This document shows positions 22,349 to 33,690 of a stretch of DNA of 64,000 nucleotides, piece after piece (within the stretch, counting starts at the first letter, position 1; each line of letters starts with the position of its first letter). Under the pieces are notes generated by a model. It ran no database searches. It saw nothing but the letters and a program-made list of their open reading frames with translations, and was not told where the DNA came from. The stretch covers positions 145,244,605 to 145,308,604 of the forward strand of contig CM062808.1 in the NCBI GenBank assembly GCA_031772625.1, written 5' to 3'. This DNA comes from Pinus tabuliformis (taxonomy: Eukaryota; Streptophyta; Pinopsida; Pinales; Pinaceae). Made by a program: the position numbers and the translations under genes.

Positions 22349-23928
22349 AAGCTAAAGGCCAAGTAGGTTTTAGAAGGCATCACTCAACAACAGACCACCT
22401 TGTTACACTCAGGATCATTGTAGAGGAATGTCGTAATGATAAATCCAATTTATTTTGTTTCTTTGTGGACTTTAGAAAGGCTTTCGATATGGTTCCTAGA
22501 TACAACCTTTGGAATAGATTAGAAGAGCTAAAGGTTCCTCTCAAGTTGAGAGCTGCCGCTATAAGGTTATACGAGAATGTAATTGCCAAGCTAAAGAGAA
22601 ATGATGGGTGGTCAAAAGATATTAAGTGTAACATCGGAGTTAAACAAGGTTGCCCCCTCTCCCCTACCCTATTTGGCATTTACATCAATAAGCTCGAAGG
22701 CTATTTAGAGGAAGCAGGATGTGATGGCATGATATTAGCTGGGATAGTCATCATCCTTCTTCTCTATGCTGACGATATTGTTCTCTTCGCAAGGTGCCCA
22801 TCTGATCTTGATAAGCAACTCAGGCTTCTTAAGGATTTCTGCTCTACCATGGGTATGACTATTAACACTGACAAAACAAAAGTTATGATTATCAAATCCA
22901 AGAAGGACACATACGCTAATTTTATGTATGACAATAATAACTTGGAGGAAGTGTATTCTTACAAGTACCTAGGAATTGATATTCATCACAAGCTCAAGTG
23001 GAACCATAGCATTGAGAAAAGGATTAATGGGGGGTGGAAAGCTTATTTTGGTCTTGAAAATAATTGTAAAACAACAAACCTCGTAATGTGGGATAAAAAG
23101 AAGTTCCTCTTTGAAACTTTAGTCACTCTTGTTATCTTATATGGCTGTGAGGTTTAGGGTTACAGCATCTCCAGAGAATCATGGAGAAATATTGAGCAAA
23201 TCTAGAAGCATTTTATAACTTATAACCTAAAAATTAAAAGTAATACACCCTATCCTATTCTCCTTATAGAAGCAAGTCTTTCCCCTATTGAGAGCCTAGC
23301 TATGATTAGGTTTCTGTTGGACAAGCACAAGCTCAGTAACATAGACAATCATAGACTTGCTAAGCTAGCTTTAAATTCTAGCCAAAACCACCTAAGGCTC
23401 AATCAGGGGTGGCATAAAGACACAAGGGCCTAGTTAAACTATTGGGAGATCAACGAGAATGATGCATTGCAAAACATAAATAACATTAAAGATATAATTG
23501 TTACTTCTAAGTTCAAAGAAAAAATGTGGTGTGAGAAAGATTTAGCAGCTAAAAGAAAATTAAGTTATTATAAGAAGGTCATCAACCCCACCCTAGAAGA
23601 ACAAAAGTATCTGTCTATTTTAACTAGCTCAAAGAAGAAAATTAATATAGCAAAGATTGGAACGAATTCTCATGAGCTCCATACTGAAACAACTCATTGG
23701 GTAGTTCCTAAAATGCCATGGATGGAAAGGATCTGCCATATATGTGAGAATAGGAACATCGAGAATGAAAACCACTTCCTCTTAGAGTGCCCCGCGTACA
23801 ACCACATTAGATCTCAGTTTCACAATCTTTGTTACAACAGTGACCTTCCTAGCCTTTTACAATGTCAAAATTATAGTGAGCTCGAGGGGCTTCTCTCCAA
23901 GATTTTTGACCATAGGAATAAAAATTAA
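22349..23928 (+). pseudogene. RTE-like LINE RT and C-terminal zinc motif (3' half, copy 2)
   Basis: Identical to 9248-10827 except a G-to-A change at 23433 that turns a Trp codon (TGG) into TAG, shortening the last open stretch to 23467-23928. RT motifs A (FRKAFD), B (GCPLSP) and C (LLYADDIVLFA) and the CxxC...HxxxxC end are all present. Confidence 0.9.
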
Positions 23929-23993
23929 ATCAAAATAAATAATTAGTTTCTTTAGGTCCGATAGACCAATGTTTGGTCTCAGCGGATGTTAAC

Positions 23994-24496
23994 CATCATC
24001 ATCATCATCATCATCAATTGATAAATTAATAAATTAATTAATAAATCAATAATGAGTTAATTATTGATTTTTTAAGATAAGGGATAAATTAATTTTATTA
24101 TTTATTGAATTAATTATTATGTTAATTTTATATAAAATTAATTATTTAAATAATTTGTTTAATTAATTCATTATTTTGTTTAATTAATTAATTAATTAAT
24201 TTGATTATTTATTGATTTAATTATTATGTTCATTAATTTTATGTAAAATTAATTTTTTAATTAATTTGTTTAATTGATTCATTAATTTGTTTGATTAATT
24301 AACTAATTTGTTTGATTAATTAATTAAAAGAATAGACTAACTAATTAGTTTTATTATTTATTAAGATGTCTATTTATTTCATTTTATGTATTTTATTTGA
24401 TTAATTTATTTAATAAATTGTTAATTGATAAATTAATAAATTAATTAACAAATTAATAAATTAATTAACAAATTAATAAATTAATTAATTAATCGA
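23994..24496. repeat. (CAT)n LINE tail and AT-rich tract, copy 2
   Basis: The (CAT)7C run at 23994-24015, then the same A/T-only tract as 10915-11395. No length change between the copies despite the low complexity, which argues that the duplication is very recent or an assembly artefact, since such tracts normally drift quickly. Confidence 0.85.
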
Positions 24497-25083
24497 TAAT
24501 GACTTTCTTGATGACATAGGGATCTAGCCATAAGGGATGAAGCATACCTGCCCCCAAGAGATCATGTTTTTGATCATAGAGCAACACAAGGTCGCCCTCT
24601 TGGTAAGAACGAAGCTTAAACTTTTTATTGTATCGGGACTTTACCCGGTGCTTGTGAGCCTCGAGTGCCAATTCGGCATCCCGACGGGTTTCATCCAGCT
24701 AATTAAGGTATAGTAAGTGTTCTTCTTCGGCAATAGTGTTGGGAATGAGTTCAAAGGCTACTTTTAGGGAAGGGATTTGACACTCAATGGGTAGAACTGC
24801 TTCTAGGCCATACACCAATTGAAAAGGTGTAAAGCCCACAACAGTCTTTACTGAAGTTCAGTATGCCCATAACATTGAATATAACATTCGGTGCCAATTG
24901 GTTTTATGGTTTCCTACCAACCTACGGATCATGGTTTTTAAGACGCCATTTACAGCTTCCACTTGACCAATAGCTTGGGGGTAGTAGGAGGATGATTGAT
25001 CCTGACAAAAACCAGGCAGTGAGGTTAAATCAGACATCATATGGTTCTGGAAGTGAGATCCATGGTCTGTTGCGATTGTGTGG
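24489..25083 (-). pseudogene. Ty3/gypsy integrase C-terminal fragment, copy 2
   Basis: Duplicate of 11388-11982: TDHGSHF, YYPQAIGQVEAVN, LVYGLEAVLPIEC and the GDLVLLYD end on the minus strand, truncated at the solo LTR boundary. Same two stops. Confidence 0.85.
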
Positions 25084-25088
25084 GGTTG

Positions 25089-26131
25089 TGTTATAGACAT
25101 TTTTGTGCCTTACAACTCCAAGAATGAAATGTCCATAAACCAAGGGCTCCTAAGTCCCTAAAAGTGTTGTTCTAACCCCTAAAGGAACAAGGTCAACAGA
25201 TTACAGGTTCTCCCAGGAGTTCTCCACCAGAAACTGCTCAGAATTGGTCAAAACAGGATCATTTCAGCTGCTCCACTGGCTATGTGCGTTGAATTGCACC
25301 TAAATACACTGTGAGGGTGCGTTGCATTTCAAAACTCCCTTCTATAGGGTGCGATGGGCGAGAAATGACAAATGGCAGTGTCATTCCGCGAGGTGGAGAG
25401 GCAATGGAAGCTTCCAGAATCTTCTCCTGTGACACTTGCCTCACTGAATTCGACCAAAGATGAGTAAGAGGCCCTCGGTCTCCAAGTGGAAGCAAGAAAT
25501 GATAGAGAGAAGACACTAATCAAATCACAAGCTGACTCATCTTCCTTACACATATCTATATATGGATCCCTCATCCCAAAGATCTGGAGGCTGGAATTTT
25601 GCATATTGTAAGGAATTGTTGTTGGTTTCTAGAGACAAACATCAGATTGTTGGGTGATTTATGCTTTGTTTGAGGTGAAGATGAGCTTCTTTGCTGGGAG
25701 GTTGATGTTGGGTCGGAACCGCTGGTTGTAACTCCTCCTGGATCTTTTCTTGTTTATCAATAAAAAACTATTTGAGTTCTCCTCCATGCTTTTGTATCAT
25801 TGATGCTTGTTACATTTGTATGGTTAACTTAAATCTGATCCTAAGTTGTTTATGAATATAGATCCATGTCTTTGTATAGTGCTCTTCTTCTGTGATCTTA
25901 CAGGTACTTTATGAAGCTGGGCATGCAAGGGAGCAGGTAGCTGGAGACTATCAAAGAAGAGAGGGATTGGATCAAAGGATTAACGCAAGACACAGGTTGG
26001 TTCTTTCTATTCCTCTCTATCTATAATTCATAAAGGAAATACAAAAGTAGTTTTTCTCTGTTTGTTTCTAAGGTAGCTGTCACACCTTAGTGGGATAGAG
26101 CAGTTCTATATAGACACTTTTCCCTGTAACA
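25089..26131 (+). mobile_element. Solo LTR-A, copy 2
   Basis: Duplicate of 11988-13030 with the GGTTG repeat on both sides (25084-25088, 26132-26136). The right GGTTG shares its last two bases with the TG that starts LTR1. Confidence 0.8.
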
Positions 26132-26134
26132 GGT

Positions 26135-27164
26135 TGTTATAGACATATTTGGGCACATCAACCCCAAACTTACATGTCAATGTATTAGGGTTCATCAACC
26201 CCTAAAATAGTTTTTTTATGCCCTAAACAAACTTAGTCATCTGAATGCCTCATTCCCCAAAAGTTCTATCAAGAAAATCATCCAAAAAGTGCCTAAACTG
26301 AATCATTGTTGAAAGCCCTATGTTAGGGTGCGATGCATAGCAGGTACTGCACTATCAAAGTGCTATGCATTGTAGTATGGACCTCTGTAAAGTGCGATGG
26401 GCAAGGTTAGACAAAATTCCAGGAGTGTTTGATGAGTTAGCTTCTCATGGAAGCCTCTAAAGCTTCTCCTATGTCACTTGCCTCCCTGAGTTCGCCCAAG
26501 GATGACTAAAGGAACTAGGAAACATTCTCCTATTCCCCTCTTTCATGGAACCAATTCCTAAAAATAGAAAGGCATTCATCATCCCCATTAATGACTCAAC
26601 CTCCGGCAATCATCTATAAAAGGATCTATCATCCAAGAGATCAGAAGGCTGAATTATTCTGAGTTGTAAGGAAGTGCTGCTAGTTTCAATATTGAGGTGA
26701 AAGCATTGTGTTATTGTTGGTATGTTCTTGTTGATTCATGAGGTGAAGAAGGCTTGAAGCTGGGAGGATGGCACTGGATCAGACTTCTTATGGGTTGTAA
26801 TTCTCCTTGTTATCAATAAATTTCTTTAATATTTTCCTAATTGATTGTGTTAACTGTAAATGCATTCATTTGTTTATCATATTTCTGATTCTATGATGGA
26901 TCATAATGCTTTGACAAGTCCTTTTTTTGTAGTTGTGCAGATACTCTCCAAGTGTGTTAAGTACGGGGATGAGTTACGGGATTTGCCAAAGGAGAGGGAG
27001 ATCAAGCGAGGATTCAAGCAAAAGTTACATGTTGGTATTTCATAATCTCTTTCTTATCTATCACTCATAAGAAAGATAGTGAATTGCTTTGTTTGTTGTT
27101 TCTATGGTAGCTACCACTCCTAGAGGGCTAGCATTTCTTAGAAGTACTAGTTTTTCCATAAACA
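26135..27164 (+). repeat. LTR1 of the Tat tandem array
   Basis: TG...CA ends (TGTTATAGACAT, CATAAACA). U3 has the GTGCGATGCATAG to GTGCGATGGGC module (26328-26402), TATAAAA at 26615-26621, and AATAAA at 26815-26820. Compared by eye with LTR2 and LTR3, each has private changes and none is a clear closest pair, as expected if all three trace to one founder element. Confidence 0.9.
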
Positions 27165-27166
27165 AA

Positions 27167-27185
27167 TTGGTGACTCCACTGGGGA
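27167..27185 (+). other. Primer binding site, Tat element 1 (Arg-tRNA type)
   Basis: TTGGTGACTCCACTGGGGA, two bases after the LTR end. Ogre-like elements use TGGCGACTCCGCTGGGGA, complementary to a tRNA-Arg 3' end; the differences here are C-to-T and G-to-A changes typical of methylated CpG decay. The duplication breakpoint falls inside this motif in copy 1. Confidence 0.75.
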
Positions 27186-28981
27186 ACAATGATTTTTGTT
27201 TGCTATTTCTTGCGCTATGTTGAATTATATAAGCTATAGGCAGAGTTTGAAGTTAGCCAGCAAACCTTCGAACCACTTTTGTTCTACAATTGCGTAGTAG
27301 ATAAACACTGCTTCAGTCAATCTCTGGTTTAGTTTATATCTTGAGCATTTGATTTGAAAAAGCATAAAAATTCCATTGACGATAGCTTAGTAGCCTATTA
27401 GGACATTCCATTACAATTTGCTTGTTATTTTTCATTGAAATCGAGCTTAATCCATTGAAAACTGCATCAAATTTGAGCCAAAAATACATTCAGAATCACT
27501 CCTTGTGACCATCACACTGTCTTGTACTATAACCTGATATGCATCTCAATTACCAAAAGGGAAAAGTGCTATTCATCGCACTGTCTACCACTAGTACCTT
27601 CTATGATGACTGAAACTTAAAATTCCCATCTAGGAAGTTGAGGTTTTTGACTAGTTTTCATTCTTGTTTGGTTACTTGCTGAATTTGAACAGTATCCCAT
27701 CACTGAAGCCAACTTACATCACTTAGATCAGCCTCTATTTAGCTTAATATTGGTCAATATTTTTGTGTATTTGTTTTCCATTCACATTTCATTGTCAAAA
27801 AGTAGTGTTAATCGATTTGTCGTTCCAATAGAAAAAGTCTCATAAAATCTTCAATTTTTGTTGAAAAAGTGAAGTGTCGTAAAATCCTCCTTCATAAATA
27901 ACCGATTAAACTATTTTGGTGCATTTGATTTGATTTGATTTCATTCAAAGTGTCGAAAAGATATTTCTTCAAACTTGAAAGTTTTGTTTTGAGTCTTCCT
28001 TTCTCTCCTTGAAGAAAAATTGTCGAAATTTGTAATTTTGGGTGAAATACTTTGAGTCATTGCTGCATTTAGTTTTTCTTCTTGAATCATTCACGTTGAG
28101 GAGAGTTGAAAACAGATACATGCATTTGCATTTTAGCATTTTGGTTTGTATGCTCAAAAGATGATTTAGGGAAATTGCATTAGTGTGTGCTTTTTGGTGT
28201 TTGTTTAAAAGTGCTTCTATGCTCTATCCCTTGTAGTGAGGATTTTCATTGTTCAAATAAACGAAAATATTGCTTATCATTGTAGATGCATCTTTAGGAA
28301 TTTCAGATCACATTTCACGGTGAACCATCAAAGGAAAAATTTTAAGAAAGATCAACTTAAAATGAATCTCAATTAATTTAACAACGCTTTGGAATCTAAC
28401 ACAACACATTTAGAGGTCTAGGCTAGAGACGTGTTTCGGCATCGTTAAAAGTAGTGGATATCGTTTTCATTGAAGGTTGAGTGTTTCCTCCTCTTTGATA
28501 CGACAAGTGCTAGCATGGACTTGTGCTCCCCATACTGTCGTGTATATATTGGGAGACCCCACTAGGCTTAAATCCTTTATCCATAGGAAACTGAGTCTGC
28601 CGCCTTATTGATCACAATGCACTGAACACAACATTTAGGAAGATTGACTGTTGTACGTAAATTCCTTGGTAATTTCTCTTTAATTTATCACCAAGGTGTA
28701 TATTGTAGTTTTTTGATTGGTCTGGTAAACCTTTTTGTCTAAATTCTCCAGAGTAGTCACTTTCGTTCCTTTTCAACTCCCTAAAAGAAAAAGTCCATCT
28801 GAGCACTTGTACTTTTAGGCTCATTAAAAATCGAAGGCGAATAGAGTCATCTTTAGCTTTTTCTTGACTCTTTAAAATTGAAAAAGCAAAGTTGTGTCCA
28901 AGTGTTGTTAAAATAAATTGGCCAAGAAATAACATCACTCTACCTTAGTTGATTTTTAAGTTGATCAAGTAATCCGCAATT
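27186..28981 (+). other. Leader (5' untranslated region) of Tat element 1
   Basis: About 1.8 kb without a convincing coding frame; long leaders are usual in Tat/Ogre elements. Its last third holds two copies of a loose 55-60-bp motif (CTC-TAAA-GAAAA...CTTGT...TTAAAA, 28775-28830 and 28866-28920) that also occurs in the 3' region. A minus-strand open frame at 28612-28938 overlaps these repeats and looks fortuitous. Confidence 0.7.
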
Positions 28982-31060
28982 GTGGAAGAAAGTCAATCCA
29001 AACCCCATTGTTCAAGGATATTAGCAAGTCAATCGTCTTTTCCTCTAGAAGTGAAACCAATTCGGACAAAGCGGTCTCATTTAACTGAGTCTAGATCATC
29101 TGGGTTGTTTGAAACATATGTTCCAAAATCTTTAAGGACTCAAGTTACTCCAATTATTCCTGGTACATCCACCTTTCAAGAGGAAGTTTAACAGTTACCT
29201 AAGGACACTGGTAATGATCTTAGTGTAACAGTAACTACTTCTGAACCTGAAACAACTACATCAAGAGTTGATCCAGAACCAATCCCAGTTCGAACCGAGG
29301 TTACATCTGAACCTCCCTTTGAGACTGAAGTTCAGTTACCTGAATATCTGGACTTTGAATTTCAGTATCCAGAAGTTGTTACCCTTCGAAAATTTGTCAC
29401 TGAAGAAACTACACCTTCTTCTGCACCAAAAATCTTTTACGGATCTGAAGGTCAACCTCTTCCACCTGGCTTGATTTCCATAGAGGAGATAGTAGAGGAT
29501 CCTCCATCTACCACCCCGTTTCATTTTGGAATTGCGATTAACCTTTATCATACTACTTTTGAGTTTGCTTCTTTTAATCCTGCTTCATTGCAAGTTCCTG
29601 TCGAATCATTAGGACAACATTTGGATAAGTTAACCATGTCAGAGCAACAATCAACATCCCACTCTGTATCATTTGATGTAGCTGCAACAGAATCTTCTAC
29701 TGCCACACCTTCAATGTTTTTTGCTACACCTGAGTCGCACTTATACGGTGCGTCATCTGTTCCGATTGGTTACCAATCGCTAGCTGGAACCCACTCAGGG
29801 GTTTCCTCTGCACCATGGTCAACTCCCATTTACTCATCCGGAATCCCATCTAGTTTTTCTCACATGGAAACTCAACAATTTGGTCCTGCATATTAGTATC
29901 AATTTGGGAAAACCAGTTATCAAAGCCTGATGTATCCTTTAAACACTGGAATGCCACCATATGGAAAGCAATATGCTTACTCACCATTTCCTCCTTTTTC
30001 TGGGGGAAAGCCATATGAGAGTTTTCCTTAGTATTTAGGTAAAACTAGCATTAGAGCTACTGGTTGGCAACTAGTACTGTCAGAGCAACCAAGGGTTGTA
30101 TATCCAACACAACCAATCCAACCTGTATCCAATATTCCCACTGCACCTGTTGTTACGACTGTGCCGCACTCACAAGCACAATCTGTTGCATCTCAACCAG
30201 TGTAGACTATTCCTTCTTCCTTGCAACCTTGGAGGCAAAAGGCTCCAGTTTCTTAGGTTTCTATACAACAACTGCTTTTTTCTCGTGCTCAACAACAACC
30301 TCAGGTTAGTGTACCTTCATCTGGAATGACCCAGGTATACACTGGTACAGTTAATCCACAACTTGGTCAATCTATCAATACTAGGTAGCAGGTCCAACAA
30401 TCATGGTTGGCACAATATCAACAACCTCAATTCCAACAGTCCCAACCCCAGTATGGACTTGGTTCCCAAGCTCAAACTAGTTTTGGTCAATGCCAAGCTT
30501 ACTAAGGATCTGGGCAACAAGGCTTTGCAGGTTATGGACAACCACGTTTCCAAACTGGTTATCAACAACCACCCTATATTGGTTATGTCCAACAACCTTA
30601 CCAAGGTTACCAGAAGTAGATGCCCTACACTGCTATGCAAAGACCTATGGCATAGGAAATTCCATCCTATCCTAGGTATGCTCAACCTAACCTAAATCGA
30701 CAGTTTCCATTCATAGCAACTCTTGAACTACCAGATTTGAACCCGCTCACAAATGATCCAATTGCATATGCCCCTTAGTGGCCGGTGATTCCACATAAAT
30801 TTCCATCTGACATTCCACAGTTCAATGGAAATCTAGGAAAAGACCCATCGAATCACGTAATGACTTTTCATTTATGGTGTTCATCCAACACTCTGAATGA
30901 TGATTCGATTAGACTTCGTCTTTTCCAGAGAATGCTTGCTGATCCAGCTACAAAATGGTATATTGAATTACCTAGAGCTTCTTTTGATAACTTCACCATT
31001 CTAGCCACTACCTTTCTAACCCACTTTCAATTACCTATCAGGTATGAAACTGGAACAGAA
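28982..31060 (+). pseudogene. Gag N-terminal part, Tat element 1 (Pro/Ser-rich then Gln/Tyr-rich)
   Basis: Structural protein of the particle. The ATG at 28982 (MEESQSKPH) is conserved in element 2 (45447). The first 400 residues are Pro/Ser/Thr/Glu-rich (VTTSEPETT, EETTPSSAP); next comes a low-complexity Gln/Tyr/Pro stretch (about 30060-30690: AQYQQPQFQQSQPQYG, TGYQQPPYIGYVQQPYQGYQ); then the capsid start FNGNLGKDPSNHVMTFHLWCSSNTLNDDSIRLRLFQ (about 30820-30930). Many stops, mostly from CAA/CAG to TAA/TAG. A chromovirus derivative splits it at 31060. Confidence 0.85.
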
Positions 31061-31392
31061 TGTTATGAAACCAGCTCAAGAAAAGATAGAAAAGAAAGAT
31101 CCACGCGTTAGAATTCAGCCTCTTCGAGGGGGAAACCTCCTTTACATTACATAAATGAACTATTCTTCGATGATACAAATGAAAATACCTCCTTTCTATA
31201 TATAGGAGTCTAAGTGGTCCCAATACAATCAAATCCTACATAACAATAATATTGTAGGGCACAACAATAACAATAGTGGGCTTCTATGTGGTACAATAGT
31301 AACAATATGGGCACTACATGGGTACATCAATATAATAAGTGGGTTGTACTAATAACAATAAGGGGTTACACTAGTAGTATAGGGGCCTAACA
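31061..31392 (-). repeat. 3' LTR of the deleted chromovirus
   Basis: On the minus strand begins TGTTAGGCCCC and ends GGTTTCATAACA. Holds a TATATA stretch near 31195. The purine tract at 31393-31412 (minus strand) adjoins it. Confidence 0.9.
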
Positions 31393-31409
31393 TGCCCCTC
31401 TCCTTCAAA

Positions 31410-31768
31410 AAGCGTTGTCCTCAACGCTTGAGTAGTTCTTGATGCTTCTGTATAAAATTCTTGTCCTCCCATGTGGAATATTCAGCGAGTAAGTTCTTCC
31501 ACTTGATGAGATAGTCTGAAATTGATCGATTTCATAGCTGTCGGGTTCTTGTTTCTGTGACTGCTCCAGGTTCCAATATGATTTTTCCTTCCTCTTCAAT
31601 TTCTGGCAATATTGCTTGAATTGGGATCTTTTGCAACTTTTGAATTAGTGGCCATACTTCTTCGTCCTTCTTCCATTCTTCCCTTGCTTCGTTTATCCAA
31701 TTTGGTTGGATAATATAAATAGCACAAAACAATGCTTCCACATCCTCATCCTTGAAGAGTCTTCCCAT
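31410..31768 (-). pseudogene. Integrase tail and chromodomain of the deleted chromovirus
   Basis: Minus strand: KDEDVEALF...QPNWINEAREEWKKDEEVWPLIQKL (RNase H to integrase linker), then the GKIILEPGAV region and, past a TAG, a chromodomain: ISDYLIKWKNLLAEYSTWED followed by FIQKHQELL. The chromodomain (aromatic YLIKW and STWE) is the targeting module of chromoviruses that binds methylated histone H3. The catalytic DDE core is missing. Confidence 0.75.
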
Positions 31769-32932
31769 TCAGTAAGGTCGCCATTTTTTAAGTGCATGTA
31801 GTATTGCCAACATTTCCTTCTCATAAATAGCTTGCTTGAGATGTAGCAGTAAAAATACCCAATCACCTACATCAAAACATTTTTCACTATGATGTTGATC
31901 TACCTGTTGTTTCATTTGATTTTGCACCGAAGTGGCGTTATCCTTTAAAATATGGAGAACTTGTTGTTGATGCTCGATGTGATCTTTCTTTGCTAGAACC
32001 TTTTTCTTCTTGATATGTCCTTCTATATTTTGAGGAGTGGTAATTTCTTCCAGTCCTTTACAAGATATGGTCGAATTCATTTCTTGATGCTCAATGTGAA
32101 TTTTCACTTCTTGAACATTTTTCTTCTTGATATGTCCTTCTATCTTGATAGTTTTAGGAGTGGTAATTTCGACCAATGAATTACAAGATATGGTTGGATT
32201 CATTTCTTCTTTCTCTGGGATGGGGTCCTGGCGCATATCTTCTTCTTTTGATGTTTCTTGATCCTTTTCTTCCTCCTCTTCATATTCTATGTAAAATAAT
32301 TTCTTCTCAGCACACTTATGACCTTTAATGCATTTTCTATCACAATTGTAACAAAGCCCTTTTTCTCTTTTTTCTTCCAATTATTGTGGCGTAACCCTTG
32401 TAGGTTGTGGAAGGCTAGGAGAAACAATACTTCCATCTTTATAGTTGTGAAGGGTATGCTTCCTGGTTTCCATAATTTTGCTTTCCACTATGTCACAAAG
32501 CCCTTTTACACTTTCCAATTGTTGTGGTGTTTCTCTAAAGAAGGTGTTGCTCTTTGTATCCTCATAATGTGCTATCATTTCCTCCGTGAAAATTGACCAC
32601 GTAACAAGTTTTTTACGAGAACAAAGCCCTTTGTACCATAAAAATTGATCTGGTTCTAAATATGAAGATGCAATACATACCTTTTGTAACAGTTTTACAC
32701 CATTTATATCAAAATATTGCTCCATCTGAAGTATCCAATTTACCGGATCCTTGCCATCAAACTTCCTCATCTTGCTTTTTCTTGATTTTAGGAGCTCTAC
32801 CTTGAAACGACTGTAACTCTGTACTTGCAGATCTTTAAGTTCTGAAATTCTGGCATGTAGTAGCCCTTTGTGTCCTCTTTCCCATGCCACCAATCTGATC
32901 CGAATTGGATTCTCCAAGAAAAATTTATGCAC
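31769..32932 (-). pseudogene. Gag of the deleted chromovirus with scrambled pol pieces
   Basis: Minus strand, start at 32932. Capsid region: RKFDGKDPVNWILQMEQYFD, FLWYKGLC, EMIAHYED; one TAA at about 32380; then the zinc knuckle CYNCDRKCIKGHKC; an acidic Glu-rich stretch; and the start of a protease domain present twice (ISCNSLVEITTPKTIKIEGH and ISCKGLEEITTPQNIEGH), both cut before the catalytic Asp. After that comes an integrase C-terminal piece (HHSEKCFDVGDWVFLLL) placed before an RNase H piece (KQAIYEKEMLAILHALKKW), the reverse of the normal order. Confidence 0.8.
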
Positions 32933-33340
32933 AATCTCCCAAGATGACCTGATTATAGACTAGTTCAGTAGAGCGAACTTGTACGACGTACCACGAGTCA
33001 ATATTTCCACCTTTGAATCTGAAACACACACAAACGATACTACAGTCCGTCCTCTTTCTTTACCTTTTTACGAAATTTCAATCCGATCCTCAGAGAGAGA
33101 GTTATGATGATTTTCCCCAGGTCACCTGTTTTGAATGTAATTCAGGAGTCTGCAAAAAAGGCCAACTTCCTCAGATCTTATCTCCGAAAATATCGTGCGC
33201 AAATATCTGAAATTTGGACCCACGGTTCAGCGCCAATTTTTCTCAAATGGGTTTATTTTTTGACTTCTGAAACGTCACAGAAAGACAGTTATAGCGAAAA
33301 TGCCACGATGACCTGTTTGGAGCAGCGAAACCCTAGCATC
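32933..33340 (-). other. Leader of the deleted chromovirus
   Basis: Between primer site and gag. No good coding frame; holds a minus-strand leader of about 400 bases with short open stretches on either strand that look fortuitous. Confidence 0.6.
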
Positions 33341-33358
33341 CAAAGCTCTGATACCAAA

Positions 33359-33690
33359 TGTTATGAAACCAGCTCAAGAAAAGATAGAAAAGAAAGATCC
33401 ACGCCTTAGAATTTAGCCTCTTCGAGGGGGAAACCTCCTTTACATTACATAAATGAACTATTCTTCGATGATACAAATGAAAATACCTCCTTTCTATATA
33501 TAGGAGTCTAAGTGGTCCCAATACAATCAAAGGCTACATAACAATAATATTGTAGGGCACAACAATAATAATAGTGGGCTTCTATGTGGTACAATAGTAA
33601 CAATATGGGCACTACATGGGTACATCAATATAATAAGTGGGTTGTACTAATAACAATAAGGGGTTACACTAGTAGTATAGGGGCCTAACA
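33359..33690 (-). repeat. 5' LTR of the deleted chromovirus
   Basis: Direct repeat of 31061-31392 with the same length. Its inner end adjoins TTTGGTATCAGAGCTTTG (minus strand, 33341-33358), the initiator-Met tRNA primer site. Confidence 0.9.

Larger units (their letters stand above)
14077..27176. repeat. 13.1-kb tandem duplication, copy 2
   Basis: Second copy of the unit starting at 975. Position 14076 is a single T that fits neither parental flank, so the junction shows one added base and no clear microhomology. At the right end copy 2 continues without a break into the primer binding site and body of a Tat retrotransposon, so this copy keeps the ancestral right flank while copy 1 keeps the ancestral left flank. 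Confidence 0.95.
31061..33690 (-). mobile_element. Deleted chromovirus (Ty3) with both LTRs, inserted in Tat gag
   Basis: 2630 bp, flanked by CAGAA (31056-31060 and 33691-33695). The 332-bp LTRs (31061-31392 and 33359-33690) differ at about five sites that I could count. On the minus strand: primer site TGGTATCAGAGC just inside the 5' LTR (33341-33358), gag, remnants of protease, RNase H and integrase, a chromodomain, and a polypurine tract GAAGGAGAGGGGCA before the 3' LTR. RT is absent. Mobilised in trans by a relative, presumably. Removing it rejoins the Tat gag at the point matching element 2 (GAACAGAACTTCTTACC). Confidence 0.95.

Noticed and set aside
28612..28938. Minus-strand 108-codon open frame in the Tat leader, with a relative at 44975-45289
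   Set aside because: The two versions share sequence but not start or end, overlap the repeated non-coding motif, and show no protein feature; conservation is explained by the shared DNA.
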